Assembly (NCBI RefSeq): GCF_000176175.1
Contig: NZ_ACZP01000012.1
Location: 62,001-126,000 of the forward strand
DNA from: Vibrio furnissii CIP 102972
GTDB taxonomy: Bacteria > Pseudomonadota > Gammaproteobacteria > Enterobacterales > Vibrionaceae
Direction of reading: 5' to 3'
DNA: 64,000 bases
The position numbers and the translations under genes are program-made. Shown here in pieces: positions 48,940 through 61,831 of the stretch. The notes below the pieces were generated by a model. It saw only the letters and a list, made by a program, of their open reading frames with translations, made no database searches and was not told the origin of the DNA. Positions within the stretch are counted from its first letter, which is position 1, and each line of letters begins with the position of its first letter.

Positions 48940-49227
48940 TTATGCACTAAATCCTAGACTTGCCGCGATATCACCTTTGCGGTCAAGTACCCATTGACTG
49001 TCAAACGGCCCCCAGTCTGATAACTGGTAGTAGCCATCGTTATGGCGGCGGCCATCCTGAACAAACATCAGTTCAATACCGATGCCCGGCAGGGCTTTGA
49101 GAACGTCCTGAATAGTACGACGAGGCCAGCCCGTTTTCTCGATTAACTTGGGAACATTGGGGCGTTCCAGACTTTCAACAAGCAAGGCTAAATAAAGGCG
49201 CCTTGCAAAAACAGGACTCAATTCCAT
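48940..49227 (-). CDS. Small winged helix-turn-helix protein
   Basis: The 95-residue protein has a probable winged helix in its first 65 residues (RPNVPKLIEKTGWPRRTIQD followed by VLKALPGIGIEL), with a beta-wing region FVQDGRRHNDGYYQLSDWGP. It looks like a DNA-binding regulator without an effector domain. A strong GGAGG lies about 7 bp before the ATG. It is divergent from yffB and has its own terminator; its targets are unknown. Confidence 0.7.
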   Translation of the reverse strand: MELSPVFARRLYLALLVESLERPNVPKLIEKTGWPRRTIQDVLKALPGIGIELMFVQDGRRHNDGYYQLSDWGPFDSQWVLDRKGDIAASLGFSA

Positions 49228-49430
49228 TGATTACCTCCTAATCTGTGCAAGGCTCATTATTTCTGTTTTGCCAGTAAGTTTGTTGAGTTCGATCAATAAC
49301 TCTCTAATCCTAGTCAACCGCAGAAGTTTTTTTTTATTCAGTAAAATATCCGCATCACACTTTTGTCAGATGAGAGGCTTCCTGTTAGGATTTGGCAAAC
49401 ACCAAAATAAGCAGCATTTAAAGGATTTTT

Positions 49431-51629
<2,199 letters not shown>

Positions 51630-51633
<4 letters not shown>

Positions 51634-51833
51634 TCGATTTTCTGTTTAACCCATGGGTGATCACCCTCATCATCGTGTGTGTGTTTGTCGGCAACATTGC
51701 CGCATTGAAACACACCGCCACCATGAAACTGGGAATGAAAGGGAAAAAGAGCGATCTCGATAAGCTTAACGAGCTGGATCAAAAGCACCGTTCGTCAGCT
51801 GCGGAAGAAGAGACAAACAAAAAGGGACGCTAA
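51630..51833 (+). CDS. DUF2897 family small membrane protein
   Basis: The 67-residue protein has one membrane helix at the N-terminus (WVITLIIVCVFVGNIAAL) and a basic, charged C-terminal tail (MKGKKSDLDKLNELDQKHRS), the DUF2897 pattern. It overlaps the peptidase stop by 4 bp with GAGGAG upstream, so it is cotranscribed. Its stop codon is inside the terminator stem. Function unknown. Confidence 0.85.
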
Positions 51834-51848
51834 GCGTCCCTTTTTTCT
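51819..51848. terminator. Bidirectional terminator between DUF2897 and bamC
   Basis: AAAAAGGGACGC and GCGTCCCTTTTTT flank a TAA loop that includes the DUF2897 stop codon. It can end both convergent transcripts. Confidence 0.85.
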
Positions 51849-51864
51849 GTGCAAGCCGACTCGC

Positions 51865-52899
51865 TTATTGCTGAGTCGGTGTGCGCTCATCCACGATAGC
51901 GGCCAATACAGGCACCATCTCTTTCAGTAGCTCTTCCTCAACTGGTTTACCCGCTGAGTTGGTGACGTTGATTGATGTCCGGTTCCCCAAATCACCAAAC
52001 AGGAAGGTGTAGGTTCCTGAATTCAGGTTCATCGGTTTCACGCCAATCTCATTCCAGAATTCGTCATCCGGTGAAGCGTACTTGGCTTTCATGGTGCCTT
52101 GCGACTGGTTACGTTCTTCAATCTTGAAGCCCATCTTCGGCAGCAGGTCTGGCAGACGTTGCCACAGAATGTCGTATGGCGTCCGCGCGATGATCACCGG
52201 GAAGCCGCTGCGGTCAGAGCCCATCGTAATTGGAATCTGTTTCACCAGCTCTTGCGCTTTACGCGCCGCTTCTGCTCGCACATCTTGATCGTAGCGAGCC
52301 GTCACCAAGTTGGTCATAAACGCGTTGTAACGCTCTTTGTTGGTCGCGGTCACCGGCTTTTGTTTGCCGCCTTCACGCCAATCAATCAACGAGATCTTAA
52401 ATCCGTAACGGTTGTTGGCTTCCACGCGACTCAATTCGTAGCGGCTGCCAATTTCCATATCTTCATCTTCCGACACCCAAGTCACCCAGTCGGTTTCGAC
52501 GTGGTTGGCATTAGATTGCACGGCTTTGATGTTGCGCTCTTGCATCATGGTGTTGGCGATTTGCCACACTTTGTCTGCTTCGTCTTTACGGATCATCCAC
52601 AAAGTGACTTCGCCATTTTGACGTTCAGCGCGCGCGCCCGGGATCAGCTCCAGCACTTGCTGCGGCGGACGAATGTCAACCACTGGGCCGATGCCACCGT
52701 TAAAATCACCTTGGGGAATATCGTAATCAGGATAAAACTGCGGGGTGGCGTCTTGCGGCAAAACCCACGGTTTAAAATCTTTTGTATCCAGGTAGTTAAA
52801 ATCATTTTTGGCTTGGCGGCGTTGCGTCGGAGAGCTTGAACAGGCACTCAAAACCAAAACAGCCAGTGATCCAACCACTAGCTGGCGCGATAACTTCAT
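51865..52899 (-). CDS. bamC: Outer-membrane assembly lipoprotein BamC
   Basis: BamC is a lipoprotein subunit of the BAM complex that folds outer-membrane proteins. The 344-residue precursor has a lipoprotein signal ending LVLSACSSS, with Cys near 20. A long unstructured N-terminal segment and two helix-grip domains follow. The start MKLSRQLVVGSLAVL at 52899 is chosen by the signal peptide. It lies 57 bp after dapA, the same order as in E. coli. Confidence 0.94.
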   Translation of the reverse strand: MKLSRQLVVGSLAVLVLSACSSSPTQRRQAKNDFNYLDTKDFKPWVLPQDATPQFYPDYDIPQGDFNGGIGPVVDIRPPQQVLELIPGARAERQNGEVTLWMIRKDEADKVWQIANTMMQERNIKAVQSNANHVETDWVTWVSEDEDMEIGSRYELSRVEANNRYGFKISLIDWREGGKQKPVTATNKERYNAFMTNLVTARYDQDVRAEAARKAQELVKQIPITMGSDRSGFPVIIARTPYDILWQRLPDLLPKMGFKIEERNQSQGTMKAKYASPDDEFWNEIGVKPMNLNSGTYTFLFGDLGNRTSINVTNSAGKPVEEELLKEMVPVLAAIVDERTPTQQ

Positions 52900-52956
52900 T
52901 GAAACTCCTAAAATTTGCCGAGGCATGAAAACCTCGGCATTGTAATGGATAGCGCC

Positions 52957-53835
52957 TTATAAAATACAGGCTTCTGTCATTGCTTGGGCAACAAGTGGGC
53001 GCGCTTGTTCAGAGAGTTCCGTTAAAGGTAGACGTAGATCACCTTCTGCAATCAGACCCAGCTTATGCGCCGCCCATTTCACAGGAATAGGGCTCGACTC
53101 AATAAACAAGCCTTTGTGCAGTGGCATCAGGCGTTGGTTGATGATTTCCGCTTCCTCAAATTTGCCAGCCAGTGCTAAGTGCATCATGTTGGCCATATCG
53201 GCAGCGGCCACGTTGTTCGTGACTGAAATCACCCCTTGACCACCCAACTTCACAAATTCCAGACCGGTGGCATCATCGCCACTCAGCAGCACAAAGTCGT
53301 TGCCACACAGTTCACGGTGCAGCGCTACACGGCTCAAATCACCGGTTGCATCTTTGAGTGCCACAATGCTTTTAAGTTCCGCCAAACGTGCAACCGTTTC
53401 TGGATGCAGGTCAACCGCCGTGCGGCCGGGTACGTTGTAAAGGATCACAGGGATGTCGGTTTCTTGCGAAATCGCTTTGTAGTGCTGGAACAAACCTTCT
53501 TGTGTCGGCTTGTTGTAGTAAGGCGTCACGCTGAGGTAACCAGCGATACCTGTGTTGTTCAGCAGACGGCTGAACGTCACGGATTCATGAGTCGCATTGG
53601 CGCCGGTACCGGCGATCACAGGAATACGGCCGTCCGAAAATTCAAGCGTCTTTTCAACGACTTTGACATGCTCTTCGATAGTGAGTGTGGATGACTCACC
53701 GGTTGTTCCTACCGAAACAATGGCGTCAGTACCGGCTTCGATGTGGTAGTCTACCAGCTTCTTCAGGCTAAGATAGTCAACCTCACCGTCATGGTTGAAA
53801 GGTGTAATTAACGCGACGATACTTCCTGAAAACAT
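52957..53835 (-). CDS. dapA: 4-hydroxy-tetrahydrodipicolinate synthase
   Basis: DapA condenses pyruvate with aspartate semialdehyde, the first lysine-specific step. The 292-residue TIM-barrel enzyme has the [10 protein letters not shown] motif (about 42-51), the tyrosine in [13 protein letters not shown] (about 130-142) and the Schiff-base lysine in [10 protein letters not shown] (about 157-166). The ATG at 53835 ([13 protein letters not shown]) is the family start. It precedes bamC and diverges from gcvR. Confidence 0.97.
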   Translation of the reverse strand: MFSGSIVALITPFNHDGEVDYLSLKKLVDYHIEAGTDAIVSVGTTGESSTLTIEEHVKVVEKTLEFSDGRIPVIAGTGANATHESVTFSRLLNNTGIAGYLSVTPYYNKPTQEGLFQHYKAISQETDIPVILYNVPGRTAVDLHPETVARLAELKSIVALKDATGDLSRVALHRELCGNDFVLLSGDDATGLEFVKLGGQGVISVTNNVAAADMANMMHLALAGKFEEAEIINQRLMPLHKGLFIESSPIPVKWAAHKLGLIAEGDLRLPLTELSEQARPLVAQAMTEACIL

Positions 53836-54115
53836 GTCTATCTCCCTAGATTGATAACTTTTGCATGGTACTGCATGGGGCTTGAAAAACACAAGGGGGG
53901 AAATTCGCTTAAACAGCCCTTATGAGTGAATATTTATCAGATGTTAGACGTTAGGCCTACTCTGCCTTTTCTCACTGGGTTATACACCCCTGTCAAATCC
54001 CCTTGTCAACAATACGTGATTTTGTGAAAACACAGGCATAAAAAGACGTTTTCTCGCGCTTTCTCTATACTTCAACTGTGTTAACATGCCGAAAAACACT
54101 AAGCGAAGCGACTCT

Positions 54116-54658
54116 ATGACTCAACATTTGGTGATCACCGCCGTGGGTACTGACCGGCCAGGGATTTGCAATCAGGTTGTCAAACTGGTGACGCAAGCAG
54201 GCTGTAATATCATCGACAGCCGTATTGCGCTATTTGGAAATGAATTCACGCTGATCATGCTGGTCTCTGGCAATGCCAACAGCATCACCCGCGTGGAAAC
54301 GCTGCTGCCACTCTTGGGGCAAGAGCAAGATCTGATCACCATGATGAAGCGCACGTCCCCACACGCTCAACAAGCCAACGCCTATACCGTGGAAGTGTAT
54401 GTCGAATCGGATGACAAACCGGGCCTGACCGAAAAGTTCACCCAGTTCTTTGCCGCTCGCAACATCGGCATGGCCTCCCTCAGCGCGCAAACCATCGACA
54501 AGCAAAAACTGGAGCGGGAAACCAACCAGTTCCAAATCGCGATCACCGCACACGTCGATGGCGATTACAATCTGATGCAGCTGCAAGAAGAGTTTGATGC
54601 GATGTGTCAGGAGCACGACGTACATGGGTCGCTTAACTTCATTAAAAACAGTCAATAA
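54116..54658 (+). CDS. gcvR: Glycine cleavage system regulator GcvR
   Basis: In E. coli GcvR binds GcvA and blocks activation of the glycine cleavage operon when glycine is low. The 180-residue protein has two ACT domains: one begins LVITAVGTDRPGICNQVVKL (about 5-24), the second YTVEVYVESDDKPGLTEKF (about 93-111). ATG at 54116 is the family start; the frame is open to 54086. It is 17 bp before bcp. Confidence 0.93.
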   Translation: MTQHLVITAVGTDRPGICNQVVKLVTQAGCNIIDSRIALFGNEFTLIMLVSGNANSITRVETLLPLLGQEQDLITMMKRTSPHAQQANAYTVEVYVESDDKPGLTEKFTQFFAARNIGMASLSAQTIDKQKLERETNQFQIAITAHVDGDYNLMQLQEEFDAMCQEHDVHGSLNFIKNSQ

Positions 54659-54675
54659 AACAGAAAGGAAGGACC

Positions 54676-55143
54676 ATGAATACACTCAAGGCAGGTTCGC
54701 CAGCTCCGGCATTTTCTCTTCTCGATCAAGACGGCAAGACCGTGTCTCTGTCTGATTTCGCCGGCAAAAAAATCCTGTTTTACTTTTACCCCAAAGCGAT
54801 GACGCCGGGCTGCACTGTGCAAGCCCAAGGCATGCGCGACGTGAAAGGTGAATTGGATGCGCACAACGTGGTGGTCTTGGGCGTGAGCATCGACCCGGTC
54901 AAACGTTTGGGCAAATTCATTGAACGGGACAACCTGAACTTTACCCTGCTGTCAGACGAAGACCACGCGGTCGCTGAACAGTTTGGTGTGTGGGGCGAGA
55001 AAAAGTTCATGGGTAAAGTGTACGATGGCCTGCACCGCATCAGTTTCCTGATTAACGAAAACGGGGTGATTGAACACGTCTTCGATAAATTCAAAACCAA
55101 AGATCACCACGAAGTGGTGCTGGATTACCTCAACAGCAAGTGA
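54676..55143 (+). CDS. bcp: Thiol peroxidase Bcp (PrxQ type) with a single cysteine
   Basis: Bcp reduces hydrogen and organic peroxides with thioredoxin. The 155-residue thioredoxin-fold protein has the peroxidatic cysteine in YPKAMTPGCTVQ (Cys46). The E. coli resolving cysteine four to five residues on (TVQACG) is replaced by glutamine (TVQAQG), and no other cysteine is present, so it must work as a 1-Cys enzyme. GGAAGGA precedes the ATG. It is cotranscribed with gcvR. Confidence 0.95.
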   Translation: MNTLKAGSPAPAFSLLDQDGKTVSLSDFAGKKILFYFYPKAMTPGCTVQAQGMRDVKGELDAHNVVVLGVSIDPVKRLGKFIERDNLNFTLLSDEDHAVAEQFGVWGEKKFMGKVYDGLHRISFLINENGVIEHVFDKFKTKDHHEVVLDYLNSK

Positions 55144-55212
55144 TCATGGCCGCGAGAATCGGCGAGATGGCTGGCCTGATTCATTTGCATTCCATGATTA
55201 ATTTGCATAAAT

Positions 55213-55250
55213 AGTCAAAAAGGCCAGTCGCAATGACTGGCCTTTTTTGT
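55213..55250. terminator. Bidirectional terminator between bcp and the chemoreceptor gene
   Basis: AAAAAGGCCAGTC and GACTGGCCTTTTTT form a strong stem-loop with A and T runs that serves both convergent genes. Confidence 0.85.
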
Positions 55251-55265
55251 TACAAGCTCACCGAA

Positions 55266-57137
55266 TTAGACCACGAATTTGTTGAGAATCGCATCTTGCT
55301 CACGCACGTTTTCTGTTTGAACTTGCATCGCAATGTTGGCTTCTTCCGCAGATTCTGACACCTGAGTCGACAGATCTTTGATCTTCACCGTGTTGTTGTT
55401 GATCTCTTCTGCCACCAAGCTTTGCTCTTCCGCCGCCGAGGCAATCTGCATATTCATATCACTGATTTGTTGAATTGCATTGCGGATCCGTTGCAGCGCG
55501 GCATCCGCCAGTTGCGATTTCTCAACCGCATCTTCGGCAGTCGATTTACTTTCGTTCATCGCGACCGACACCGAGCTTGCGCCCGCTTGCAGTTGCTCAA
55601 TCATGTTACGAATTTCGGTGGTCGATTGTTGCGTGCGCTGGGCCAGCGTGCGCACTTCATCGGCTACCACAGCAAAGCCACGACCCGATTCGCCCGCACG
55701 TGCCGCTTCAATCGCCGCATTCAGTGCCAGCAAGTTGGTTTGGTCGGCGATGTCGTTGATCACTTTCAAAATGGTTTCGATGTTGGCGGTGGCCAATTCC
55801 AAGCCACGCACTTCTTCGACGGCCATTTCGATGTGTGCCGACAAACGGTCAATCGACGCCGTGGTGTCACTCACCACGCGTGACCCTTCGACGGTGGCAT
55901 CATCTGCCTCTTTAGCCGCCGACGCCGCGCCTTGGGCATTGTTCGCTACTTCTGTCGCCGTCACCGACATTTCGTGCATCGCCGTTGCCAGTTGTTCCAG
56001 CTCTTGCAACTGCGCGCGCATCGCTTCGGCAGAGCCGTGCACGGTGCCCATGGTTTGCTCAGCGCCACGCATGATCTCTTCACCGATGGCTTTCGACTGT
56101 TTGATCTGATGCTGCAAGGTTTCCGTGAAACTGTTAAACCCTTTTGCCAATTCAGCAAACTCTTTGTCGGTATTGGTGTTGAGTCGCTTGGTCAAATCGC
56201 CCTGACCAGACGCCACATCTTGAATCGCTTCATTCAGCGCGCCCAGTGGGCGCATCAGCACTTTGATCAGCACGCTCAAGCCAATCACACTCAGTACCAA
56301 CCCAATCACGGTGTAGAGAATCGAGCTGTTGCGCAAGTCAGACACCGCAGCAAACGCAATCGACTCATCGATGATGGCGCCGATGTACCAGTTCTCACTC
56401 GGCACTAGCGTAAAGTTGACCATAAACGGACTGCCATCGATGTCGATGCGCTGTGTGCCCTCTTTGAGTTGTACTTGGGGCAGATAGGTCGCGAGCTTCT
56501 GACCGTTGTTTTTGGTATCTGGGTGCGCGATGGTGGTGCCATCGGCAGTCACGATAAACAGATAACCAGCATCAAACAGGTTGATGGAGTTCACCAACTC
56601 CGCCAATTTGGTCAGCTCCAAGTCGTAGAACATCGCCGCTTTGAATTGGCCATTTTCATACACGGGCGTACCAATCGAAATGATGGTTTTCTTGGTTGAA
56701 ACGTCCACGTACGGGTCGGTCACAGTCAGCTTGCCGACGCGTTTCGCATCCACAAACCAAGGTCGTTTACGCGGGTCGTAATCGGCGCCCGGCTCCCAAC
56801 CGTCATCATTTTCGACCACGGTGCCATTTGAGTCATACCCTAACCCCACCGCAAGGAAACTGCTTTTGAGCTTGGGTTTCTCAAGCACGTTTTTCACGTA
56901 GGTGCGGTTTTCCGGATCCAGCTCCAGCACCTCAGTCATCGACTGAGCCAGTGCTTTCTTACTGGTCATTTCGGATGTGATGGTATTTTTCACCCCGGCC
57001 ACCATCTCTTTCAGACTACTGTTGACCAGAGATTCCACTTCCGAGCGCACGGTGCTCAGTTGTTGAATAGATAATAGTAAAATCACAATTAGTAGTAGCG
57101 CAGATGATGCAGCCACAATCTTTTGGCTAAATCTCAT
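55266..57137 (-). CDS. Methyl-accepting chemotaxis protein, dCache_1 type (Mlp24/McpX-like)
   Basis: The 623-residue receptor has an N-terminal membrane helix (about 7-28), a periplasmic dCache_1 domain (about 35-270), a second membrane helix near 280-300, a HAMP domain and a signalling domain whose hairpin tip is [20 protein letters not shown] followed by [19 protein letters not shown] and AMFYDLEL fit the amino-acid-binding dCache pattern. V. cholerae Mlp24, an amino-acid receptor, lies in the same neighbourhood beside gcvR-bcp. A sigma28-like promoter precedes it. [16 protein letters not shown] at 57137 is the start. Confidence 0.92.
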   Translation of the reverse strand: MRFSQKIVAASSALLLIVILLLSIQQLSTVRSEVESLVNSSLKEMVAGVKNTITSEMTSKKALAQSMTEVLELDPENRTYVKNVLEKPKLKSSFLAVGLGYDSNGTVVENDDGWEPGADYDPRKRPWFVDAKRVGKLTVTDPYVDVSTKKTIISIGTPVYENGQFKAAMFYDLELTKLAELVNSINLFDAGYLFIVTADGTTIAHPDTKNNGQKLATYLPQVQLKEGTQRIDIDGSPFMVNFTLVPSENWYIGAIIDESIAFAAVSDLRNSSILYTVIGLVLSVIGLSVLIKVLMRPLGALNEAIQDVASGQGDLTKRLNTNTDKEFAELAKGFNSFTETLQHQIKQSKAIGEEIMRGAEQTMGTVHGSAEAMRAQLQELEQLATAMHEMSVTATEVANNAQGAASAAKEADDATVEGSRVVSDTTASIDRLSAHIEMAVEEVRGLELATANIETILKVINDIADQTNLLALNAAIEAARAGESGRGFAVVADEVRTLAQRTQQSTTEIRNMIEQLQAGASSVSVAMNESKSTAEDAVEKSQLADAALQRIRNAIQQISDMNMQIASAAEEQSLVAEEINNNTVKIKDLSTQVSESAEEANIAMQVQTENVREQDAILNKFVV

Positions 57138-57196
57138 AATTTCCCTCGACTCGCAAACTCTCAGCACATTTGATTTTTTTATACTTATTCCTTGTT

Positions 57197-57223
57197 GTAT
57201 CGACTAGCCAGATTGGAACTTGA
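57197..57223 (-). promoter_or_regulatory. Possible sigma28 promoter of the chemoreceptor gene
   Basis: TCAAG and GTCGATAC stand 14 bases apart on the minus strand, with one and two mismatches to TAAAG/GCCGATAA. It lies 60-85 bp before the ATG, and chemoreceptors are commonly FliA-dependent. Confidence 0.45.
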
Positions 57224-57288
57224 GAGGTCTTAGCCCCTAAACTACATTTTAATCAATAATTTTGAACTCGCTTCATAAATGCACAAAA

Positions 57289-57317
57289 AAAAGCCCCATC
57301 ACAACGTGACAGGGCAA
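57289..57317 (-). terminator. Terminator of the AI-2E/TusA-like operon
   Basis: On the minus strand, GCCCTGTCAC pairs with GTGATGGGGC (two wobble pairs, GTT loop) and is followed by eight T. Confidence 0.85.
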
Positions 57318-57338
57318 TTCGATTCAATTTTTGTGCGC

Positions 57339-58412
57339 TCACGCGCTGGTTTGTGGCGGCTCTTCGTCAATGCTCGGTAGTGCTTTCCACACGGCTTTGA
57401 CCAAAGTGGCCAACGGAATGGCAAAGAACACGCCCCAAAATCCCCACAGGCCACCAAACACCAGCACCGCCACGATGATCGCCACGGGGTGAAGGTTCAC
57501 CGCTTCCGAGAACAGCACCGGCACCAACACGTTACCATCTAGTGCCTGAATGATGCCGTACGCAATCAGCAAGTAGTAAAACTCGGGCGTCACGCCCCAT
57601 TGGAACAGCGCCACAATGGCCACAGGCACCGTCACCACGGCCGCCCCAATGTATGGAATCAAGACAGAGAAGCCGACCGCAACAGCCAGCAGCACCGAGT
57701 AACGTAACTCCAGCACAGCGAAAGTGACGTAACTCACGCCCCCGACAATTAAAATCTCCAACACTTTGCCGCGAATGTAATTCGAGATTTGCTGATTCAT
57801 TTCATGCCACACTTCGGTCGCCAGTTTGCGATTGCGTGGCAATACACCGCGTACAATGCGCAGCATCTCCTGCTTATCTTTAAGCAAGAAGAACACCAGC
57901 AGCGGCACCAGAATCAGATACACCGCTAAGGTCGCAATGCTCACCAGTGAGGCCAACGACCCTTTCACCACCGATTCCCCCATACTCAGCGCCTTGTTCT
58001 TGGCATTGTTCATGATGGGTTCCACGATTTCGAGGCTTGCCAATTCCGGGTAGCGATCGGGCAAGGTTGCGATGAATTTTTGCAATCCGGTGTACATGTT
58101 GGGAATGTCGTTAATCAAGTTGACGATTTGCTGCCAAATGGTCGGCACCAACCCAAACACCGCAAACAGCATCACGCCGATAAACGCCACAATGACCAAA
58201 ATCACCGCGAAGGTCCGAGAAATTTTCCAACGGCACAGTTGCACCACTGGCCATTCCAGCAGGTATGCCAACACAATGGCCACCAGCAACGGGGCAATTA
58301 GGTGACCGAAAAAGTAGATGGTAATGAAACCAAAAAACAGAATAGCGACAAGGCTGACTGCATGGGGATCGGAGAAACGTCGTTTATACCAACGACTCAC
58401 CATTTCAAACAT
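57339..58412 (-). CDS. AI-2E family transporter (PerM-like permease)
   Basis: The 357-residue membrane protein has seven to eight hydrophobic segments and the family's central SYVTFAVLELRYSVLLAVAV and IPYIGAAVVTVPVAI regions. Members include E. coli TqsA (AI-2 exporter) and PerM; this one is closer in length to PerM, so the solute is uncertain. It overlaps the upstream TusA-like gene by 8 bp. Confidence 0.88.
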   Translation of the reverse strand: MFEMVSRWYKRRFSDPHAVSLVAILFFGFITIYFFGHLIAPLLVAIVLAYLLEWPVVQLCRWKISRTFAVILVIVAFIGVMLFAVFGLVPTIWQQIVNLINDIPNMYTGLQKFIATLPDRYPELASLEIVEPIMNNAKNKALSMGESVVKGSLASLVSIATLAVYLILVPLLVFFLLKDKQEMLRIVRGVLPRNRKLATEVWHEMNQQISNYIRGKVLEILIVGGVSYVTFAVLELRYSVLLAVAVGFSVLIPYIGAAVVTVPVAIVALFQWGVTPEFYYLLIAYGIIQALDGNVLVPVLFSEAVNLHPVAIIVAVLVFGGLWGFWGVFFAIPLATLVKAVWKALPSIDEEPPQTSA

Positions 58413-58641
58413 GGGGCGATGTCTCCTTTAAGACATGAAGAGAGAAATGATCATTGAACGTCTTACACTGAAAGGCAAACTGCTTTCGCAGCAAATAAGA
58501 CTCGATATCGCGCATGGCACTGGGATCGACAATCAAAATGGTCATGGATTCGCCATTCTGCAACCGCTCGGTGTGACGTTTCGCAAGTAATAACGCCATC
58601 GGGCAACGCTGCTGACGCAAATCGAGAATATTCGGTTCCAT
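58405..58641 (-). CDS. TusA/SirA-family sulfurtransferase-like protein
   Basis: The 78-residue protein has the TusA fold: an N-terminal ILDLRQQRCPMALLLAKR with the conserved Cys-Pro motif near residues 14-15, followed by an alternating strand/helix pattern. TusA relatives pass sulfur as a cysteine persulfide. It lacks the second Cys of some members and may be YedF-like. MEPNILDLRQQR at 58641 is the preferred start. It is translationally coupled to the transporter gene (8-bp overlap). Confidence 0.85.
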   Translation of the reverse strand: MEPNILDLRQQRCPMALLLAKRHTERLQNGESMTILIVDPSAMRDIESYLLRKQFAFQCKTFNDHFSLHVLKETSPHV

Positions 58642-58908
58642 TCTGCGGCTCAATCCTTAATATAGGTGGAACATTGTATCGCCTTTTCCGCTGGGTGCCA
58701 GTATTTGGCTTCGGCTAAAAATCGTTACAATTCATTGCTTACTTATACCTGGGCGTCTGTTCGGTGATCGGGAAACCAATCCAGTCAGGTAATGTCTTAT
58801 ACCTTAACAGTCGAACGGATGCGTTGACCAATCAAAGTTGATGGCCTCGCCAATCACGCTCGATTACAAGGTAAAGTAGAAGATGATTTTGGAGTCTCAC
58901 CTCAAACC

Positions 58909-60369
58909 ATGATAATTAAACGTACTCGTTCATTCGTGAGCCTTTGTTTGGCTGCGGTACTTGCGACCCCGCCCTTGGCTTACGCCGACAACAGCATCGA
59001 GTTGCCCAGCATTGGTACCGTCGCAGGTTCCACACTGACCATCGATCAGGAACTCATCTATGGCGATGCGTACATGCGCATGCTGCGCAACAGTCGCCCT
59101 GTTATCAATGACCCGGTACTCAACGAATACATCGATTCTTTGGGGCATCGTTTGGTGGCTTATGCCGACGATGTCAAAACCCCGTTTACCTTCTTTATGA
59201 TTCGCGACCGCGACATCAACGCCTTTGCCTTCTTTGGCGGATATGTCGCGCTGCACTCCGGGCTGTTTTTGCATGCGCAATCGGAAAGTGAACTGGCCTC
59301 GGTTCTGGCGCACGAAATCGCGCACGTGACCCAGCGCCACCTCGCGCGCAGTATGGAAGATCAAGCGCGTCGCTCACCAGCGACGATCGCAGCGCTGGCC
59401 GGGTCACTGTTGCTGGCTATTGCCGCCCCGGAAGCGGGGATTGCCGCCATTACCGCCACCACCGCGGGGAACATTCAAAGCCAAATCAACTACACGCGTG
59501 CCAATGAAAAAGAAGCCGACCGATTTGGGATTGCCACGCTGGCCAAAGCGGGATTTGACGTCAACGCCATGCCGCGCTTTTTTGGCCGCTTGGCCGATGA
59601 ATACCGTTACGCCAGTAAGCCGCCACCGATGTTGCTGACGCACCCATTGCCCGAAGATCGCATCACCGACAGTCGCCAGCGCGCGCAGCAGTACACGCCC
59701 GTTCGTTTGCAACCGTCGCTCAACTACCATTTGGCACGCGCACGCATCGTGGCGCGTTATGCGGGCATCGACAGCGATGCAGCGCTTGACTGGTTCAACC
59801 GCACGCAGAAAAAAGCCGAACCGTCACTGCATCCAGCGTTTGAATATGGCAAAGCCTTGGTCTACATCGACAGCAAACAGTACGATAAAGCTGAGCCACT
59901 GTTGAATGCGCTGCTCAAAAGCGATCCGGTCAACGGCTTCTATCTCGATGCGGTGTCTGACCTTTATTTGGCCACCGACCGTCCACAAAAAGCGCAAGCG
60001 CTGTTGAGCGCAGCGCTGAAACAGAAACCCAATAACGCGGTACTGACCATCAACTACGCCAACGCGATGATGAAGGAAGAAAAGTACAGCGACGCGATTC
60101 GTATTCTGCAACGCTACACCCACGATAACCCCAACGACACCAACGGCTGGCAGCTCTTATCTGAAGCCAACATTCGTTTGGGGAACAGCGCGGAAGATTT
60201 GGCGGCGCGCGCCGAAATTTTTGCGCTACGGGCCAACTGGAACAAAGCCATTCAGTTTTACACCCAAGCCAGCGAGTTAGCTAAACTGGGCAGTTTAGAA
60301 CAGGCACGTTATGACGCTCGCATCGACCAATTGATGGTGCAGCGTGAACGTTTCCTATCACTCCAATAA
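58909..60369 (+). CDS. bepA: Periplasmic metalloprotease/chaperone BepA
   Basis: BepA (YfgC) works with the BAM complex: it helps LptD mature and degrades stalled outer-membrane proteins. The 486-residue precursor has a signal peptide ending PPLAYA, the M48 zinc motif LAHEIAHVTQRHLA (about 126-139) with the downstream glutamate in NEKEADRFG, and C-terminal TPR repeats (about 300-480). It heads a bepA-arsC-flavodoxin-DUF2069 run. Confidence 0.94.
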   Translation: MIIKRTRSFVSLCLAAVLATPPLAYADNSIELPSIGTVAGSTLTIDQELIYGDAYMRMLRNSRPVINDPVLNEYIDSLGHRLVAYADDVKTPFTFFMIRDRDINAFAFFGGYVALHSGLFLHAQSESELASVLAHEIAHVTQRHLARSMEDQARRSPATIAALAGSLLLAIAAPEAGIAAITATTAGNIQSQINYTRANEKEADRFGIATLAKAGFDVNAMPRFFGRLADEYRYASKPPPMLLTHPLPEDRITDSRQRAQQYTPVRLQPSLNYHLARARIVARYAGIDSDAALDWFNRTQKKAEPSLHPAFEYGKALVYIDSKQYDKAEPLLNALLKSDPVNGFYLDAVSDLYLATDRPQKAQALLSAALKQKPNNAVLTINYANAMMKEEKYSDAIRILQRYTHDNPNDTNGWQLLSEANIRLGNSAEDLAARAEIFALRANWNKAIQFYTQASELAKLGSLEQARYDARIDQLMVQRERFLSLQ

Positions 60370-60393
60370 CAAAATAATGATGAAGGAAGAATT

Positions 60394-61744
<1,351 letters not shown>

Positions 61745-61769
61745 CCGCGTTTTCTCGCCACTCACTCGT

Positions 61770-61802
61770 ACAAAAAAAGCGCCATAACGGCGCTTTTTTC
61801 AT
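61770..61802. terminator. Bidirectional terminator between DUF2069 and DUF2066 genes
   Basis: AAAAAAAGCGCC and GGCGCTTTTTT pair around an ATAAC loop, flanked by A7 and T6. Confidence 0.85.
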
Positions 61803-61831
61803 GTTGCAGGGTTTATGTTGCAAGAATCGAT

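Noticed and set aside
52099..52839. 246-codon open frame antisense to bamC
   Set aside because: It is a shadow of the bamC codon pattern with no domain or start signal.
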